Program-made: the position numbers and the translations under genes
DNA from: Candidatus Anaeroferrophillus wilburensis
Lineage (GTDB): Bacteria > Desulfobacterota > Anaeroferrophillalia > Anaeroferrophillales > Anaeroferrophillaceae
Assembly (NCBI GenBank): GCA_016934315.1
Contig: JAFGSY010000044.1
Span: 21,836 to 85,835 of the forward strand
Direction of reading: 5' to 3'
DNA length: 64,000 bases
Notes under the pieces: generated by a model
The model's database searches: none
The model's input: the letters and a program-made list of their open reading frames with translations, nothing else
What the model was told of the DNA's origin: nothing
Shown: piece by piece, positions 53,772 through 62,772 of the stretch
Numbering within the stretch: position 1 is the first letter of the stretch
Layout: each line of letters opens with the position of its first letter

Positions 53772-54674
53772 ATGAAAAACCAGGTTGTTGATGTTCAGCT
53801 TTTAAGGCTGATTGCTGATACAGTTCCTTGCGGAGTCGTTGTGGTATCGGCAGCCGGAATTGTAGAGTTGTGGAATCGTAAACTTCAGCAAGTAACGGGA
53901 CTGGCGGAAGAAGAGGTGATTGCCAAACCATGGCTGGATGTGGCAGCAGAGTTTTTTGTTGAAAGCCGGGAGCAATTGGCCCCCCTGATGGCCATTGAAG
54001 GATCTCCTGATGGTTCCAAGTCCGGCAGGCGTTTGACCATGATCACCCCTGATGATGGGATGACCGCTGTCGAGCTGCTTTTTTATCCTGTTGCTCCAGG
54101 CCCAGAACAGGGAATGATTGCCGGCCAGCGACTGGTGGGTATCTTCTCCTGGCCAGCGGGAAAAAGGGAGGGCGACGAACTGTCGCCTGAAGCTGCTGCA
54201 GATGGACCGATAACCGGAATGCCCAACCAGTATGAATTATCTTTAATGATGCCGCAACAATTAGCATTGCTGTCCCGCTATAACATTCCCTTTTCCCTGC
54301 TTTTTCTGGAATTAAAAAATTATCAGGTTCTGCTTGATTCTCTTGGCCTTGAATCTTGGAAAGCGACCCTCAGGGTGATCTACGGAAGCCTGCAGGCGAT
54401 CATTCGCCGGGCCGATTTTGTCGGCAGCTATGATCATGCCACCTTCTGGGTTTTGCTGGCCAATGCGTCGCAGGAGGGAAGCCGCCGGGTGGCCGAGAAG
54501 ATGATTCGTCATGCTTCCCGGATTACGGTGGAGAATGCCCAGGTACGTCTTGACGTCGTGGTGGGTGGTGCCGTTGCCCGCAGTGACGAAGCTCCCCAGC
54601 AGTTTTTTGCCCGGGCTCAGAGTGCCTTGCAGCAGGCCGTCCAGATTTCTGAAGGTATTGTCATTGAGGAGTAG
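53772..54674 (+). CDS. PAS plus degenerate GGDEF-domain protein
   Basis: 300 residues from ATG 53772 (ATG 53766 is an alternative with poor spacing). A PAS domain (about 10-120: GVVVVSAAGIVELWNRKLQQ) is followed by a GGDEF-like domain (about 155-298). The active-site loop reads RADFVGSYDHATFWVLL: the GGDEF residues are replaced by DHATF-like sequence. It is unlikely to make c-di-GMP; it could be a receptor or a regulatory partner. It starts 25 bp after csrA, so it may be co-transcribed with it. Confidence 0.8.
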   Translation: MKNQVVDVQLLRLIADTVPCGVVVVSAAGIVELWNRKLQQVTGLAEEEVIAKPWLDVAAEFFVESREQLAPLMAIEGSPDGSKSGRRLTMITPDDGMTAVELLFYPVAPGPEQGMIAGQRLVGIFSWPAGKREGDELSPEAAADGPITGMPNQYELSLMMPQQLALLSRYNIPFSLLFLELKNYQVLLDSLGLESWKATLRVIYGSLQAIIRRADFVGSYDHATFWVLLANASQEGSRRVAEKMIRHASRITVENAQVRLDVVVGGAVARSDEAPQQFFARAQSALQQAVQISEGIVIEE

Positions 54675-55314
54675 GGTTCTCATCTGTGCCGCCATCCGCC
54701 AGGAGCTGGAGCCGTTGCTTGCGGATGGTTTTGCCGAAGTGGAAAAAGATATTTTTATGCATCGCTGCCAACCGTTGGTTGCTGCCCCTCTGGGGATTGG
54801 CACCTGCGGTTTTTTATTGGGATTCACCCGTCTGGTACAACGGTTTGCCGTCTCCCGGGCCCTGTTGACTGGTACCTGCGGCATTTATCCCGGGGCAGTT
54901 GATGAGTTTCCCCTGGGCTCACTCTTCAGCCCATCACTCTCCTGTCTCGGGGCGGCTGCCGTTGCTCAAGACCAAGGCTATGTGCCGGACGTTGTTGCCC
55001 AGGAGTTTGCATTGCATCCCGGTGAATGGCAACAGCATGGGGGGGTGGGCAGCGGCCGCTGCCTGACGCTGACGGCAATTACTGCCGATGATCTTTTGGC
55101 TGAGCAGCTGGGTGCGTATTATCGGGCGGTGGCCGAACAGATGGAGTGTTTTGCTTTTGCCGCCGCCTGCCACGCCTATGGAATCAGCGGCTCGGCTCTC
55201 TTTGCGGTCAGTAACGTGGTTGGCCGTGATGGCCATGTACAGTGGCGTTCCACCCACGCCCGGGTGGTGGAAAAATCAGCTGCCTGTATCAGGACAGCCC
55301 TCGCCGATAGTTGA
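54664..55314 (+). CDS. mqnB: Futalosine hydrolase-like nucleosidase
   Basis: 216 residues from TTG 54664 (GAAGG ahead), overlapping the previous gene by 11 bp. It belongs to the nucleoside phosphorylase/MTA nucleosidase fold: LGIGTCGFLLGF, LLTGTCGIYPGAVDEFPLGS, catalytic-side MECFAFAAACHAYGISG, and SNVVGRDGHVQWRS. The SN-x-VG ending is as in MqnB, which splits futalosine in the alternative menaquinone route. Other mqn genes are not in this window. Confidence 0.78.
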   Translation: MRSRVLICAAIRQELEPLLADGFAEVEKDIFMHRCQPLVAAPLGIGTCGFLLGFTRLVQRFAVSRALLTGTCGIYPGAVDEFPLGSLFSPSLSCLGAAAVAQDQGYVPDVVAQEFALHPGEWQQHGGVGSGRCLTLTAITADDLLAEQLGAYYRAVAEQMECFAFAAACHAYGISGSALFAVSNVVGRDGHVQWRSTHARVVEKSAACIRTALADS

Positions 55315-55505
55315 TGGTTTCGGGGAAATATTCAGTGTGCCGCTGCATTGGATAATTCCTGAACCAGAAAACTGTCAGGGTTCATCCTGCCGCCTATTCT
55401 TGCCGGTCATGGTGCCCTGGTTCTCTGCTGTTTGGTGCTTACCAAGAGGAGATATGCCTGGAGGGGCGCCCTTGACAGCCGGAATCCATTCTTTTCCAAT
55501 CCCTA

Positions 55506-56792
55506 TCATTGAACGTCGGGTTCACCACTCCTGGGCTTGACGACGTGGTGCTGTCGGTTGTTGGTCGAACGCAAAGCGTCTATCCGTTTGAGCAACGGCG
55601 GATGGGAATAATGGAGCAAAACATAGAAGGGATGGGGTGTCAGGTTGACCAGATTGCCGGCTGCAAGTTTTTTCAGGGCAGCTATCAGTGGTTCAGGGTT
55701 GCCGCAAGTTTGCGCGGCAAACGCATCTGCCTCATATTCGTCTTTCCGGGAGAGGTGCTGCAGGCCGAGAGCCAGGAAAAACTCCACCGGGGTATAGAGT
55801 ATGGCAAAGAGAACCACGCCGGCATAGATGGACAGGTGGTCAAGGTAAAAAGCTGCAAACAGGGACGGTCGGCTGATGAACTGCTGGAGAAGGTAGAACA
55901 TGATGCCGATGTGGGCGATTGATAGGAGAAGGTTTTTTAACAGGTGTTTTTTGCGGTAGTGGCCGATTTCATGGGCCAGGATCGCCACCAGCTCCTCGGC
56001 GGTATGCTGCCCAACCAGGGTGTCGAAAAGTGCGATGCGGCGATGCTTGCCGAAGCCGGTAAAAAAGGCATTGGCTTTGCTGGAGCGGCGCGATCCATCA
56101 ATGATGAAGACGTTGTCAAGGGGGAAGTTGACCGAGCGGGCATAGGCGAGGATTGCCGTTCGTAATGGCCCTTCGTCCAGTGGCGTAAATTTGTTGAACA
56201 GTGGCAGAATCCAGGAGGGGGCAATGAATTGTCCAGCCAGGAGTACCACGGTGGTGATCAGCCAGCAGTACAACCAGGCAGCTGGGCCGGTTTTTTCAAG
56301 AAACAGCAGGATGCCCGCCAGCAGTGGGCCGACCAGCAGTACGGCCAGCAGCAGGCCTTTCAGGCGGTCGCCAGCAAAGGTTGCCATGGTGGTTTTGTTG
56401 AAGCCAAAACGCGCTTCAATAACAAATGTGCTGTAAAAGCTGAAGGGCAGGCCAAGGAGCAGCTTCAGTAGGAGCAGAAGACCTATATAGCAGAGGCCGC
56501 TTGGCAGGGGCGGCAACTGCCAGCTCCTGACCAGCAGATCGAGATGGTTGAAACCACCGCTAAACCAGAAAACCAGGGTGACCATCAGGGAGATGGTGGC
56601 TGTTAGGCGTCCAAGTCGGGTGGTTGCCCGCAGGTAGTCCTGGGCGTGGCGGTAGCGGTCGGCAGGAAAGACGTCCTGAAACTGTTCAGGGACCTCGTGC
56701 CGTAGTGCCTTAAGGTTGAGCTGGTCGGCAGCGAGCTGCAGGGTATATTCAGCCAGCAAGGCTGACAGGATAATGAATCCATAGATGTTCAT
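55506..56792 (-). CDS. Ste24/HtpX-like membrane protease (M48)
   Basis: 428 residues. Several membrane helices precede the zinc site HEIGH (about 278-282 in VAILAHEIGHYRKKHLLKN). The third ligand lies in RKDEYEADAFAAQ, and the family block SKANAFFTGFGKHRRIALFD is present. In eukaryotes Ste24 processes farnesylated peptides; bacterial forms are thought to be membrane quality-control proteases. Single gene, convergent with the mqnB-like gene. Confidence 0.93.
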   Translation of the reverse strand: MNIYGFIILSALLAEYTLQLAADQLNLKALRHEVPEQFQDVFPADRYRHAQDYLRATTRLGRLTATISLMVTLVFWFSGGFNHLDLLVRSWQLPPLPSGLCYIGLLLLLKLLLGLPFSFYSTFVIEARFGFNKTTMATFAGDRLKGLLLAVLLVGPLLAGILLFLEKTGPAAWLYCWLITTVVLLAGQFIAPSWILPLFNKFTPLDEGPLRTAILAYARSVNFPLDNVFIIDGSRRSSKANAFFTGFGKHRRIALFDTLVGQHTAEELVAILAHEIGHYRKKHLLKNLLLSIAHIGIMFYLLQQFISRPSLFAAFYLDHLSIYAGVVLFAILYTPVEFFLALGLQHLSRKDEYEADAFAAQTCGNPEPLIAALKKLAAGNLVNLTPHPFYVLLHYSHPPLLKRIDALRSTNNRQHHVVKPRSGEPDVQ

Positions 56793-57236
56793 CGGTATGA
56801 TGTCCCGGAGTAAAATTCATCGGAGTATAGAGGGGCAGTTTCTTTTTCTCAATGTTTTTTTATTGCTGGTACATCAACATTTCATTTTTTCCATTGCGCT
56901 CCAACCTCCGTCACTTGGGTTGACCTTCTCAGAGCAACCCATCCCTGCTGGGTACCTTGCACCATTGTCTTGTTACCCATTTACTGCGTTAGGCTTACAT
57001 GGTAACCCGCAAAATACTCAAGGTATTCGTCCAGTTAAGATCTTTTCATGCCTTGTTTTTACAAAAACTCTCATTTTACAAGACGTCCTCCTGAATGAGT
57101 ACCAGTACGCCGGGAATCTGGAACCGTTACAGTGCCAGCCGATTTTTGCGGCATTTTGCCCGTTGTTGCACACTCATCTTGAAAATATGGTCTTGTCAAG
57201 AACAGGCTTATATGCTATCAAAATCATCCCCCATGC
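56793..57236. other. Intergenic region before tRNA-Arg
   Basis: 444 bp. One 153-codon frame (56785-57246) crosses it but overlaps both the protease start and the tRNA, has no motif and no ribosome site, so I do not call it. No clear promoter was seen. Confidence 0.5.
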
Positions 57237-57313
<77 letters not shown>

Positions 57314-57571
57314 ATATTCACCGCTGCTTCAGGTGTTTTTTATCGCCTGGAGAGCCCTTTTCCTTTCCCTCTGCGTCAATGATAACGACCGTTCCAGCGG
57401 TGACAGCGGCCAGGCAGGTAGTTGCCACGGTATTTTCTGCTGCTGATGTCCTTAAGGGGCGGCCGTCAAACCTGTGGAAAAATGAGCCCGCCTCCCCGCC
57501 TGCCTGCAAAGATTGTTGCCGGGAGCTGTGACTGTCGCAGGTGCGGTTGGAGAAATGATTGATAATCGTTA

Positions 57572-57597
57572 AGACCCGCTGCCAGGCGGGTTTTTTG
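57572..57597 (+). terminator. Rho-independent terminator downstream of tRNA-Arg
   Basis: Stem ACCCGC / GCGGGT (57574-57579 with 57586-57591), loop TGCCAG, six T. It lies 260 bp after the tRNA, so it ends either the tRNA transcript or an unrecognised short RNA. Confidence 0.75.
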
Positions 57598-57616
57598 CTG
57601 CTGGAGATACACTGGC

Positions 57617-57640
57617 GCCACCAGGAAATTCCCTGGTGGC
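57617..57640. repeat. Perfect inverted repeat upstream of the kinase-remnant promoter
   Basis: GCCACCAGG (57617-57625) and CCTGGTGGC (57632-57640), 6-base loop AAATTC, 10 bp before the -35 at 57651. No T-tract; operator or structural element. Confidence 0.7.
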
Positions 57641-57650
57641 CAACTCAGAT

Positions 57651-57679
57651 TTGACAACCCGCAATAATGACGATAAAAT
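57651..57679 (+). promoter_or_regulatory. Strong sigma70-type promoter
   Basis: TTGACA (57651-57656), 17-bp spacer, TAAAAT (57674-57679): near-consensus. The start of transcription near 57686 favours the ATG at 57724 for the gene that follows. Confidence 0.75.
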
Positions 57680-57723
57680 TTCCTCCTGTAAACAATCCTT
57701 TATGGAGGAGTTGTCCCAAGCTG

Positions 57724-58155
57724 ATGAAGTTTTCTCGTCAGATACTTCTATTTATTCTTATCCTTTGCGCCAGTGGGGTTCTTTTTTACCTGCCGTATCA
57801 GGAGGTGAAGGAACAGAACATTGAAGGGCTGAATGTGGAGCAGCGTACGCTGGCCCGCCAGGCGGCGACCGGGATACAGGAACTTTTTGCCCACTACACA
57901 AAGATGTTGCAGTATTTTGCCTGCCATCTGGGTGTTGTCAATCATAATGAGCAAGGGCGAAATCTTCTCTATAATCTTTATGCCTATACCCGGATCGTTG
58001 CGGCCAACCCCGGACAAAAAGCGATTATTGTCAATGGCTTTGCCCAGTCAGTGGAAGTGCGTAAAACCCAGGAGCTTGGTGCCGGCCAGTATGTCAAAAA
58101 GCCCTATATCCTTGAACAGCTGGGTCTGGCAGTCCGCGAGACACTGCATCGCTAA
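57724..58155 (+). pseudogene. Remnant of hybrid histidine kinase (sensor start fused to receiver end)
   Basis: 143 residues from ATG 57724 (GGAGGAG 13 nt upstream; the frame opens to 57667). Residues 1-90 look like the start of a membrane sensor: helix RQILLFILILCASGVLFYLP, then an extracytoplasmic Cache-like start (LARQAATGIQELFAHYTKML). Without break it continues as the last third of a receiver domain: NPGQKAIIVNGFAQSVEVRK, LGAGQYVKKPYILEQLGLAV, with the Lys of KKPY but no phospho-acceptor Asp. Everything in between (rest of Cache, PAS, HisKA, HATPase, start of REC) is missing. I infer an in-frame internal deletion. The reading frame and a strong promoter remain. Confidence 0.75.
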
Positions 58156-58223
58156 TCTTTTGTTGAGGCTTCAGCACTTAGCCAGCTGAAATTTTTGTGG
58201 AAAGGGGTGAAAGAGGGGTGCGG

Positions 58224-58640
58224 ATGAAGAGTTATCGCAAAGAATTGTGGTTTACGATCCCGGCCAGGAGGGGGTTTATTAATATCACCCCTCAGGTTGC
58301 CGACTGTTTACGGGAAAGTGGCGTTGGTGAAGGGCTTGTGCTGGTCAACGCGATGCACATAACAAGTTCGGTGTTTATCAATGACGACGAGTTGGGACTG
58401 CATTACGACTTCGAGGTCTGGCTCGAGAAACTGGCGCCCCACGAGCCGGTCTCCCAGTACCGCCATAACGGCTTTGAGGACAATGCTGACGGCCACCTGA
58501 AACGCCAGATCATGGGCCGCGAGGTGGTGGTGGCGGTGACCGAGGGCCAGCTTGACTTCGGCCCGTGGGAACAGATCTTCTACGGCGAGTTTGACGGCAG
58601 AAGAAAAAAGCGGGTGCTGGTCAAGATTATCGGGGAGTAG
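58224..58640 (+). CDS. YjbQ (UPF0047) family protein
   Basis: 138 residues from ATG 58224 (GAGGGGTGCGG). Family blocks: [80 protein letters not shown]. The conserved His, Asp and Glu around the cavity are kept. YjbQ proteins have been linked to weak thiamine-phosphate synthase activity, but a physiological role is not settled. Standard length. Confidence 0.92.
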   Translation: MKSYRKELWFTIPARRGFINITPQVADCLRESGVGEGLVLVNAMHITSSVFINDDELGLHYDFEVWLEKLAPHEPVSQYRHNGFEDNADGHLKRQIMGREVVVAVTEGQLDFGPWEQIFYGEFDGRRKKRVLVKIIGE

Positions 58641-58991
58641 GTTGTCTGTCTTTTCATATAACGACATGAAACAAGCTGATCTGATTATGGATTGAGAATA
58701 GTCTCCTAAGCTTTATGCATGTTTTAGTTGGATTAATGGATGATGTAATTTTATAGATAGCTGTTGTTCTCGCATTCTTTGGTTTATCCTGGTTCTAAAA
58801 AAATATTTTCTGAATGTCGCAGACTCAAATCTAACACACCATTCCCTGACCATCATCACTGAAGTCATCTCTTCAGCATTCCGCCATGAGTTTGATGTGG
58901 AAACAATCTGTTTATAGCATTTGACCAAAACAGAATTAAATGATATGTGTGCGAAAGTTTAGTGTACGAAATATTAGCAAGGGAAGTAATA
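58641..58991. other. A/T-rich intergenic region before the marR-like gene
   Basis: 351 bp, visibly more A/T-rich than the flanks. No gene is supportable. It contains a possible promoter TTGACC (58921-58926), 17-bp spacer, TATGTG (58944-58949) for the regulator. Confidence 0.5.
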
Positions 58992-59516
58992 ATGAAGCAT
59001 CATCTTTCAGTGATTAACTCCACCAGCGAGGAAAAGATTCTGCGTTTGCTGCGTCAGATAATTCGCGCAATTGATCAGCACAGTAGGAAACTGCGGCGCA
59101 TATTCAACCTCACCATTCCACAAATCATTACCCTTCAGCAGTTGTGCGAAACAGATGGCTGCACTACTGGGAAGTTGGCGGAAAGGGCCTGTCTCAGCCA
59201 GGCGACAATGACCGGAATCATTGATCGACTGGAAAAACGTGGCTTGGTTCGTCGAATACGCTGTGACGAAGACCGCCGGCGGGTTATGGTCCATTTGACT
59301 GAGGAAGGACGAGAGGTGGTGGCGATTATGCCCAAGCCGTTGCAGGATCAGTTTGTCAGTCGATTGGGTTCACTGCCGCCTGAGGAACAGACCGTAATTG
59401 CCGAAACACTGTCATCCATCGTCAATATGATGGAGGCTGCCGATCTTGATGCCAGTCCAATTCTCGCCATTGGCGATCTTTCGCAGGACGAGGAAGATCA
59501 AAGCCCGCTGACCTGA
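58992..59516 (+). CDS. MarR-family regulator
   Basis: 174 residues from ATG 58992 (AAGGGAAGTAAT); the frame opens to 58947. Winged helix core: LTIPQIITLQQLCETDGCTT, KLAERACLSQATMTGIIDRL, EKRGLVRRIRCDEDRRRVMV, LTEEGREVV. The dimerisation helices are at both ends. It sits 60 bp before proV, in the same direction. MarR-type regulators control betaine uptake operons in several bacteria, so control of proVWX is inferred. Confidence 0.88.
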   Translation: MKHHLSVINSTSEEKILRLLRQIIRAIDQHSRKLRRIFNLTIPQIITLQQLCETDGCTTGKLAERACLSQATMTGIIDRLEKRGLVRRIRCDEDRRRVMVHLTEEGREVVAIMPKPLQDQFVSRLGSLPPEEQTVIAETLSSIVNMMEAADLDASPILAIGDLSQDEEDQSPLT

Positions 59517-59535
59517 AAAACCATTTTCCCATCTA

Positions 59536-59545
59536 AATAATTATT
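59536..59545. promoter_or_regulatory. Possible operator before proV
   Basis: AATAATTATT is a perfect 10-bp palindrome about 30 bp before proV in the marR-proV gap. Candidate MarR-type site; short and A/T-rich, so chance is possible. Confidence 0.3.
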
Positions 59546-59576
59546 AACATGTATCCGCGCCAGACAAGGATATCCT

Positions 59577-60764
59577 ATGTCTCAGGTAAAAATTTGTGTC
59601 AAAAATGTTAGCAAGGTTTTTGGTTCACACCCGGAAAGAGCATTGAAACTGCTGAACGAAGGTGTCGCCAAGGATGAAATTTCTGAACGTACTGGGCAAA
59701 CTGTCGGTTTGTACGGTGCCAGTTTCGACGTGTACGAGGGAGAAATCCTCGTTATAATGGGACTTAGCGGTAGCGGTAAATCGACCTTGATACGCTGCCT
59801 TAACCTGCTGAACAAGCCGACCACCGGTAGCATCATCATTGATGGTGAGGATCTGACAAGTGTTAGTCATGATCATCTGATGAAGATACGACAACAGAAA
59901 TTTGGCATGGTGTTTCAGCATTTTGCCCTTTTCCCCCACCGTACTGTTCTGAGAAACAGCGAGTACGGTCTCGAAATTCAGGGTGTCGAGGCTGGCATCC
60001 GCGAAGAAAAAGGTCGGGAAGCTCTCAAACTTGTCGGTCTTGAGGGTTGGGAAGACTCCTATCCCCACCAGTTGAGCGGGGGCATGCAGCAGCGGGTCGG
60101 CCTTGCCCGGGCTCTAGCTGTTGATCCAGACATTTTGCTGATGGATGAAGCCTTTTCTGCTCTTGACCCACTCATACGCCGGGACATGCAGCACGAACTG
60201 GTCGCATTGCAATCACGGGTTAAGAAAACAATTGTGTTTATCACCCATGATCTCGATGAAGCTCTAAAAATCGGCGATCGAATCATTCTGATGAAAGATG
60301 GCAAAATTGTTCAAATTGGTACCCCTGAAGATATTCTTGAAAACCCGTCAAATCGATATGTTGAGAAATTTGTTAAGGATGTTGACAAAAGTAAGGTTCT
60401 TAGCGTCAGTTCGATCATGGCAAAAGCAAAAGTGGTCGCCTTCCCTGCAGACGGCCCCCGAACTGCTCTGCACAAGATGCGGGATGAAGGTATTAGTTCG
60501 ATCTTTGTTGTCGACCGTGACTACACATTTCGCGGTCTTCTAACCGCTGACAAGGCTTCGGAAGCTATCAAGCATCACCAGAAACCCATTGATCAGTTCT
60601 ATGAACGTGGAATGCAGGCGGCCGGACCTGATGAGCCCGTAAATACTTTGTTTGCCATCATGGCTGAAACCAATCGGCCGGTTCCGGTGGTCAACGACCA
60701 AGACAAACTGCTTGGTGTCGTGACCAGGGTCAATTTGCTTGCCAGTTTGGCGGAAGGAGAATGA
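59577..60764 (+). CDS. proV: Glycine betaine/proline ABC importer ATPase ProV/OpuAA
   Basis: 395 residues. Walker A GLSGSGKST, Q-loop KFGMVFQHFALFPHRTVL, signature LSGGMQQRVGLARAL, Walker B ILLMDEAFSALDPLIR, H-loop FITHDLDEALKIGDR. A C-terminal pair of CBS domains (about 280-395) can sense ionic strength or nucleotide. It energises betaine uptake for osmoprotection. AAGGATATCCT precedes the ATG. Confidence 0.95.
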   Translation: MSQVKICVKNVSKVFGSHPERALKLLNEGVAKDEISERTGQTVGLYGASFDVYEGEILVIMGLSGSGKSTLIRCLNLLNKPTTGSIIIDGEDLTSVSHDHLMKIRQQKFGMVFQHFALFPHRTVLRNSEYGLEIQGVEAGIREEKGREALKLVGLEGWEDSYPHQLSGGMQQRVGLARALAVDPDILLMDEAFSALDPLIRRDMQHELVALQSRVKKTIVFITHDLDEALKIGDRIILMKDGKIVQIGTPEDILENPSNRYVEKFVKDVDKSKVLSVSSIMAKAKVVAFPADGPRTALHKMRDEGISSIFVVDRDYTFRGLLTADKASEAIKHHQKPIDQFYERGMQAAGPDEPVNTLFAIMAETNRPVPVVNDQDKLLGVVTRVNLLASLAEGE

Positions 60765-61612
60765 GCCTGATGAATTTTATTGTTCCACCATTTCCTTTGG
60801 AAGACATCATTGAAGCTACTATTGATTTTTTGACCGAAAATTTTGCGTTTCTTACCAAAGGTGTTTCCGACGTTATCGAAACAGGTATTGATTTGCTGCA
60901 GGCTGGATTGGCAATGCTGCCAGCCTGGGTGCTGATTATTGCCCTTGCTTTGCTGGCTTGGAAGCTGGCTGGCCTACGGGTAGCGCTGGTTACGGTCCTT
61001 GGCCTGCTACTGATCTGGAATCTGAGGCTCTGGGATGCCACGGTTGACACCTTGATCCTCGTGACCATCTCTACCTTGGTGGCGGTTACTATCGGCATTC
61101 CGCTTGGTATTAGCGCAGCCTTGTCAACCCGTTTTAATCGGGTGATCATGCCGATTCTTGACTTGATGCAGACGATGCCTGCTTTTGTCTACTTGATTCC
61201 GGCCATTCCCTTTTTTGGTCTCGGCCCGGTCTCGGCAATATTTTCCACGGTTATCTTTGCCATGCCGCCGGCCATCCGCCTTACCTGCTTTGGCATCCAA
61301 CAGGTGCCTGCTGACCTTGTGGAGGCAGCTGATGCTTTTGGCTCCAGCCGTTCCCAAAAGTTGTTCAAGTTGCAGATTCCCCTGGCAATGCCGACCATCA
61401 TGGCTGGAGTCAATCAGACGATCATGCTGTCACTTTCAATGGTGGTTATTGCTGCCATGATTGGTGCCAAGGGGCTTGGCGGGGAGGTTTGGAAAGCCAT
61501 TCAGCGGCTGCAGCCCGGCAAGGGATTTGTTGCCGGTATTGGAGTGGTCATCATCGCGATGATCCTGGATCGAATAACTCAGAAACTTGGCCAGCGCGAT
61601 GACTTTAGCTGA
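60761..61612 (+). CDS. proW: Glycine betaine/proline ABC importer permease ProW/OpuAB
   Basis: 283 residues, start overlapping the proV stop (ATGA). About six membrane helices; coupling segment EAADAFGSSRSQKLFKLQIP, and AVTIGIPLGISAALSTRFN, QTMPAFVYLIPAIPFFGLG. It forms the membrane channel with ProV. Normal length. Confidence 0.95.
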   Translation: MSLMNFIVPPFPLEDIIEATIDFLTENFAFLTKGVSDVIETGIDLLQAGLAMLPAWVLIIALALLAWKLAGLRVALVTVLGLLLIWNLRLWDATVDTLILVTISTLVAVTIGIPLGISAALSTRFNRVIMPILDLMQTMPAFVYLIPAIPFFGLGPVSAIFSTVIFAMPPAIRLTCFGIQQVPADLVEAADAFGSSRSQKLFKLQIPLAMPTIMAGVNQTIMLSLSMVVIAAMIGAKGLGGEVWKAIQRLQPGKGFVAGIGVVIIAMILDRITQKLGQRDDFS

Positions 61613-61692
61613 AGCAACCACTAGTCAGTAAAGGATATTTTCTATCCATTTTAACATTATAATCATTGAGGGAAAAGGAGGAGGAGTAAGCG

Positions 61693-62547
61693 ATGTATTG
61701 GAAAAGGGTGATGTTGGTTGCCGTGATGATGTGTTTGGGATTATTTTTTGCTGTCCAACCTGCGGTGGCAGGCAAGGGCAAAGTTGAATTGGCTTATGTC
61801 GAATGGGATTGTGCTACAGCATCAACTCATGTCATGAAGGCGGTTCTCGAAGAACTTGGTTACGACGTTGAAGTAATCCCGGTGGCTGCTGCCGCCATGT
61901 GGCAGTCGATTGCGGTTGCCGATGCCGATGCCATGGTAACCGCTTGGTTGCCCACAACGCATGGTCATTATCTAAAGCGTTTCAAGGATAAGGTTGTCGA
62001 TCTCGGTGCCAATCTGCATGGGACCCGAATTGGTCTTGTGGTACCGCAATACGTTACCATTAACAGCATCGATGAACTGCAGGCTAATGCCGCCAAATTT
62101 GACAACAAGATAATTGGCATCGATCCGGGTGCCGGTCTGATGAGTAAGACCGAGCAGGTTGTTGAAGAGTATCGGTTGAACAAGATGAAACTGATGGATG
62201 GCAGTGGTGCCACCATGGCTGCTGCGCTGCAGGATGCCATCAAGAACAACGAGTGGGTGGTGGTTACCGGCTGGACTCCGCACTGGAAATTTGCCCGCTG
62301 GGATCTCAAGTATCTTGATGATCCTAAAGGTGTGTATGGCGGTGAAGAGTTCATTAGTACCATGGTTCGCCGTGGCCTTAAGGAAGATATGCCCGAAGTG
62401 TATGCGGTTCTTGATAACTTCAGCTGGACCCCAAAAGATATTGCCGAAGTAATGATCATGAACCGCCAGGATGGTGCCGATCCGGAGGAAACCGGTCGCC
62501 AGTGGGTTAAGGAACACCAAGATAAAGTAAAGAAGTGGCTACCTTAA
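61693..62547 (+). CDS. proX: Glycine betaine-type substrate-binding protein (ProX/OpuAC)
   Basis: 284 residues. A cleavable signal peptide (about 1-26, ending AVAGKGK) has no lipobox Cys, so the product is free periplasmic. OpuAC blocks: ELAYVEWDCATASTHVMKAV, SIAVADADAMVTAWLPTTHG, YLKRFKDKVVDLGANLHG, IGIDPGAGLMSKTEQVVEEY, VTGWTPHWKFARWDLKYLDD. The several Trp residues are expected to form the aromatic cage for the quaternary amine. GGAGGAGGAG precedes the start. Confidence 0.93.
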   Translation: MYWKRVMLVAVMMCLGLFFAVQPAVAGKGKVELAYVEWDCATASTHVMKAVLEELGYDVEVIPVAAAAMWQSIAVADADAMVTAWLPTTHGHYLKRFKDKVVDLGANLHGTRIGLVVPQYVTINSIDELQANAAKFDNKIIGIDPGAGLMSKTEQVVEEYRLNKMKLMDGSGATMAAALQDAIKNNEWVVVTGWTPHWKFARWDLKYLDDPKGVYGGEEFISTMVRRGLKEDMPEVYAVLDNFSWTPKDIAEVMIMNRQDGADPEETGRQWVKEHQDKVKKWLP

Positions 62548-62657
62548 ATACCTGTTTGCCCGCCTAGTAATAATCATTCCCGTCAACTGACCTGTACGTT
62601 CGGTTTTCCGTTGACCTCTGGGTTTTCTTGGTAGAACATTCCGGATGTGAATCGAAC

Positions 62658-62693
62658 AGGCCTGCCCCCGATTTCCGGGGGTATGGCCTTTTT
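62658..62693 (+). terminator. Probable terminator after proX
   Basis: AGGCC and GGCCT close an imperfect stem with inner CCCCCG / CGGGGG (62665-62670 with 62676-62681), followed by TTTTTT. Confidence 0.75.
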
Positions 62694-62772
62694 GTTGGCA
62701 ATTTTTCTTTTTTGTCTGCTGGTGCGTATGTATCAGCGACTTTAACTGTAATGTGGAAAAGGAGGTAGAAAA

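Larger units (their letters stand above)
57314..57650. other. Non-coding stretch after tRNA-Arg
   Basis: About 340 bp. Small frames exist but none with a site and motif. It ends with a terminator (57572-57597) and an inverted repeat (57617-57640). Confidence 0.5.

Noticed and set aside
55568..55580. ACGCAAAG sequence similar to part of a c-di-GMP-I riboswitch
   Set aside because: It is within the protease coding region and the remaining riboswitch elements are absent.
55506..55922. 137-codon frame antisense to the Ste24-like protease
   Set aside because: Antisense shadow of an intact gene; no independent motif.
57379..57531. Short frame ending in a Cys-rich peptide and TGA, considered as a second selenoprotein
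   Set aside because: No family match around the TGA and no suitable hairpin after it.
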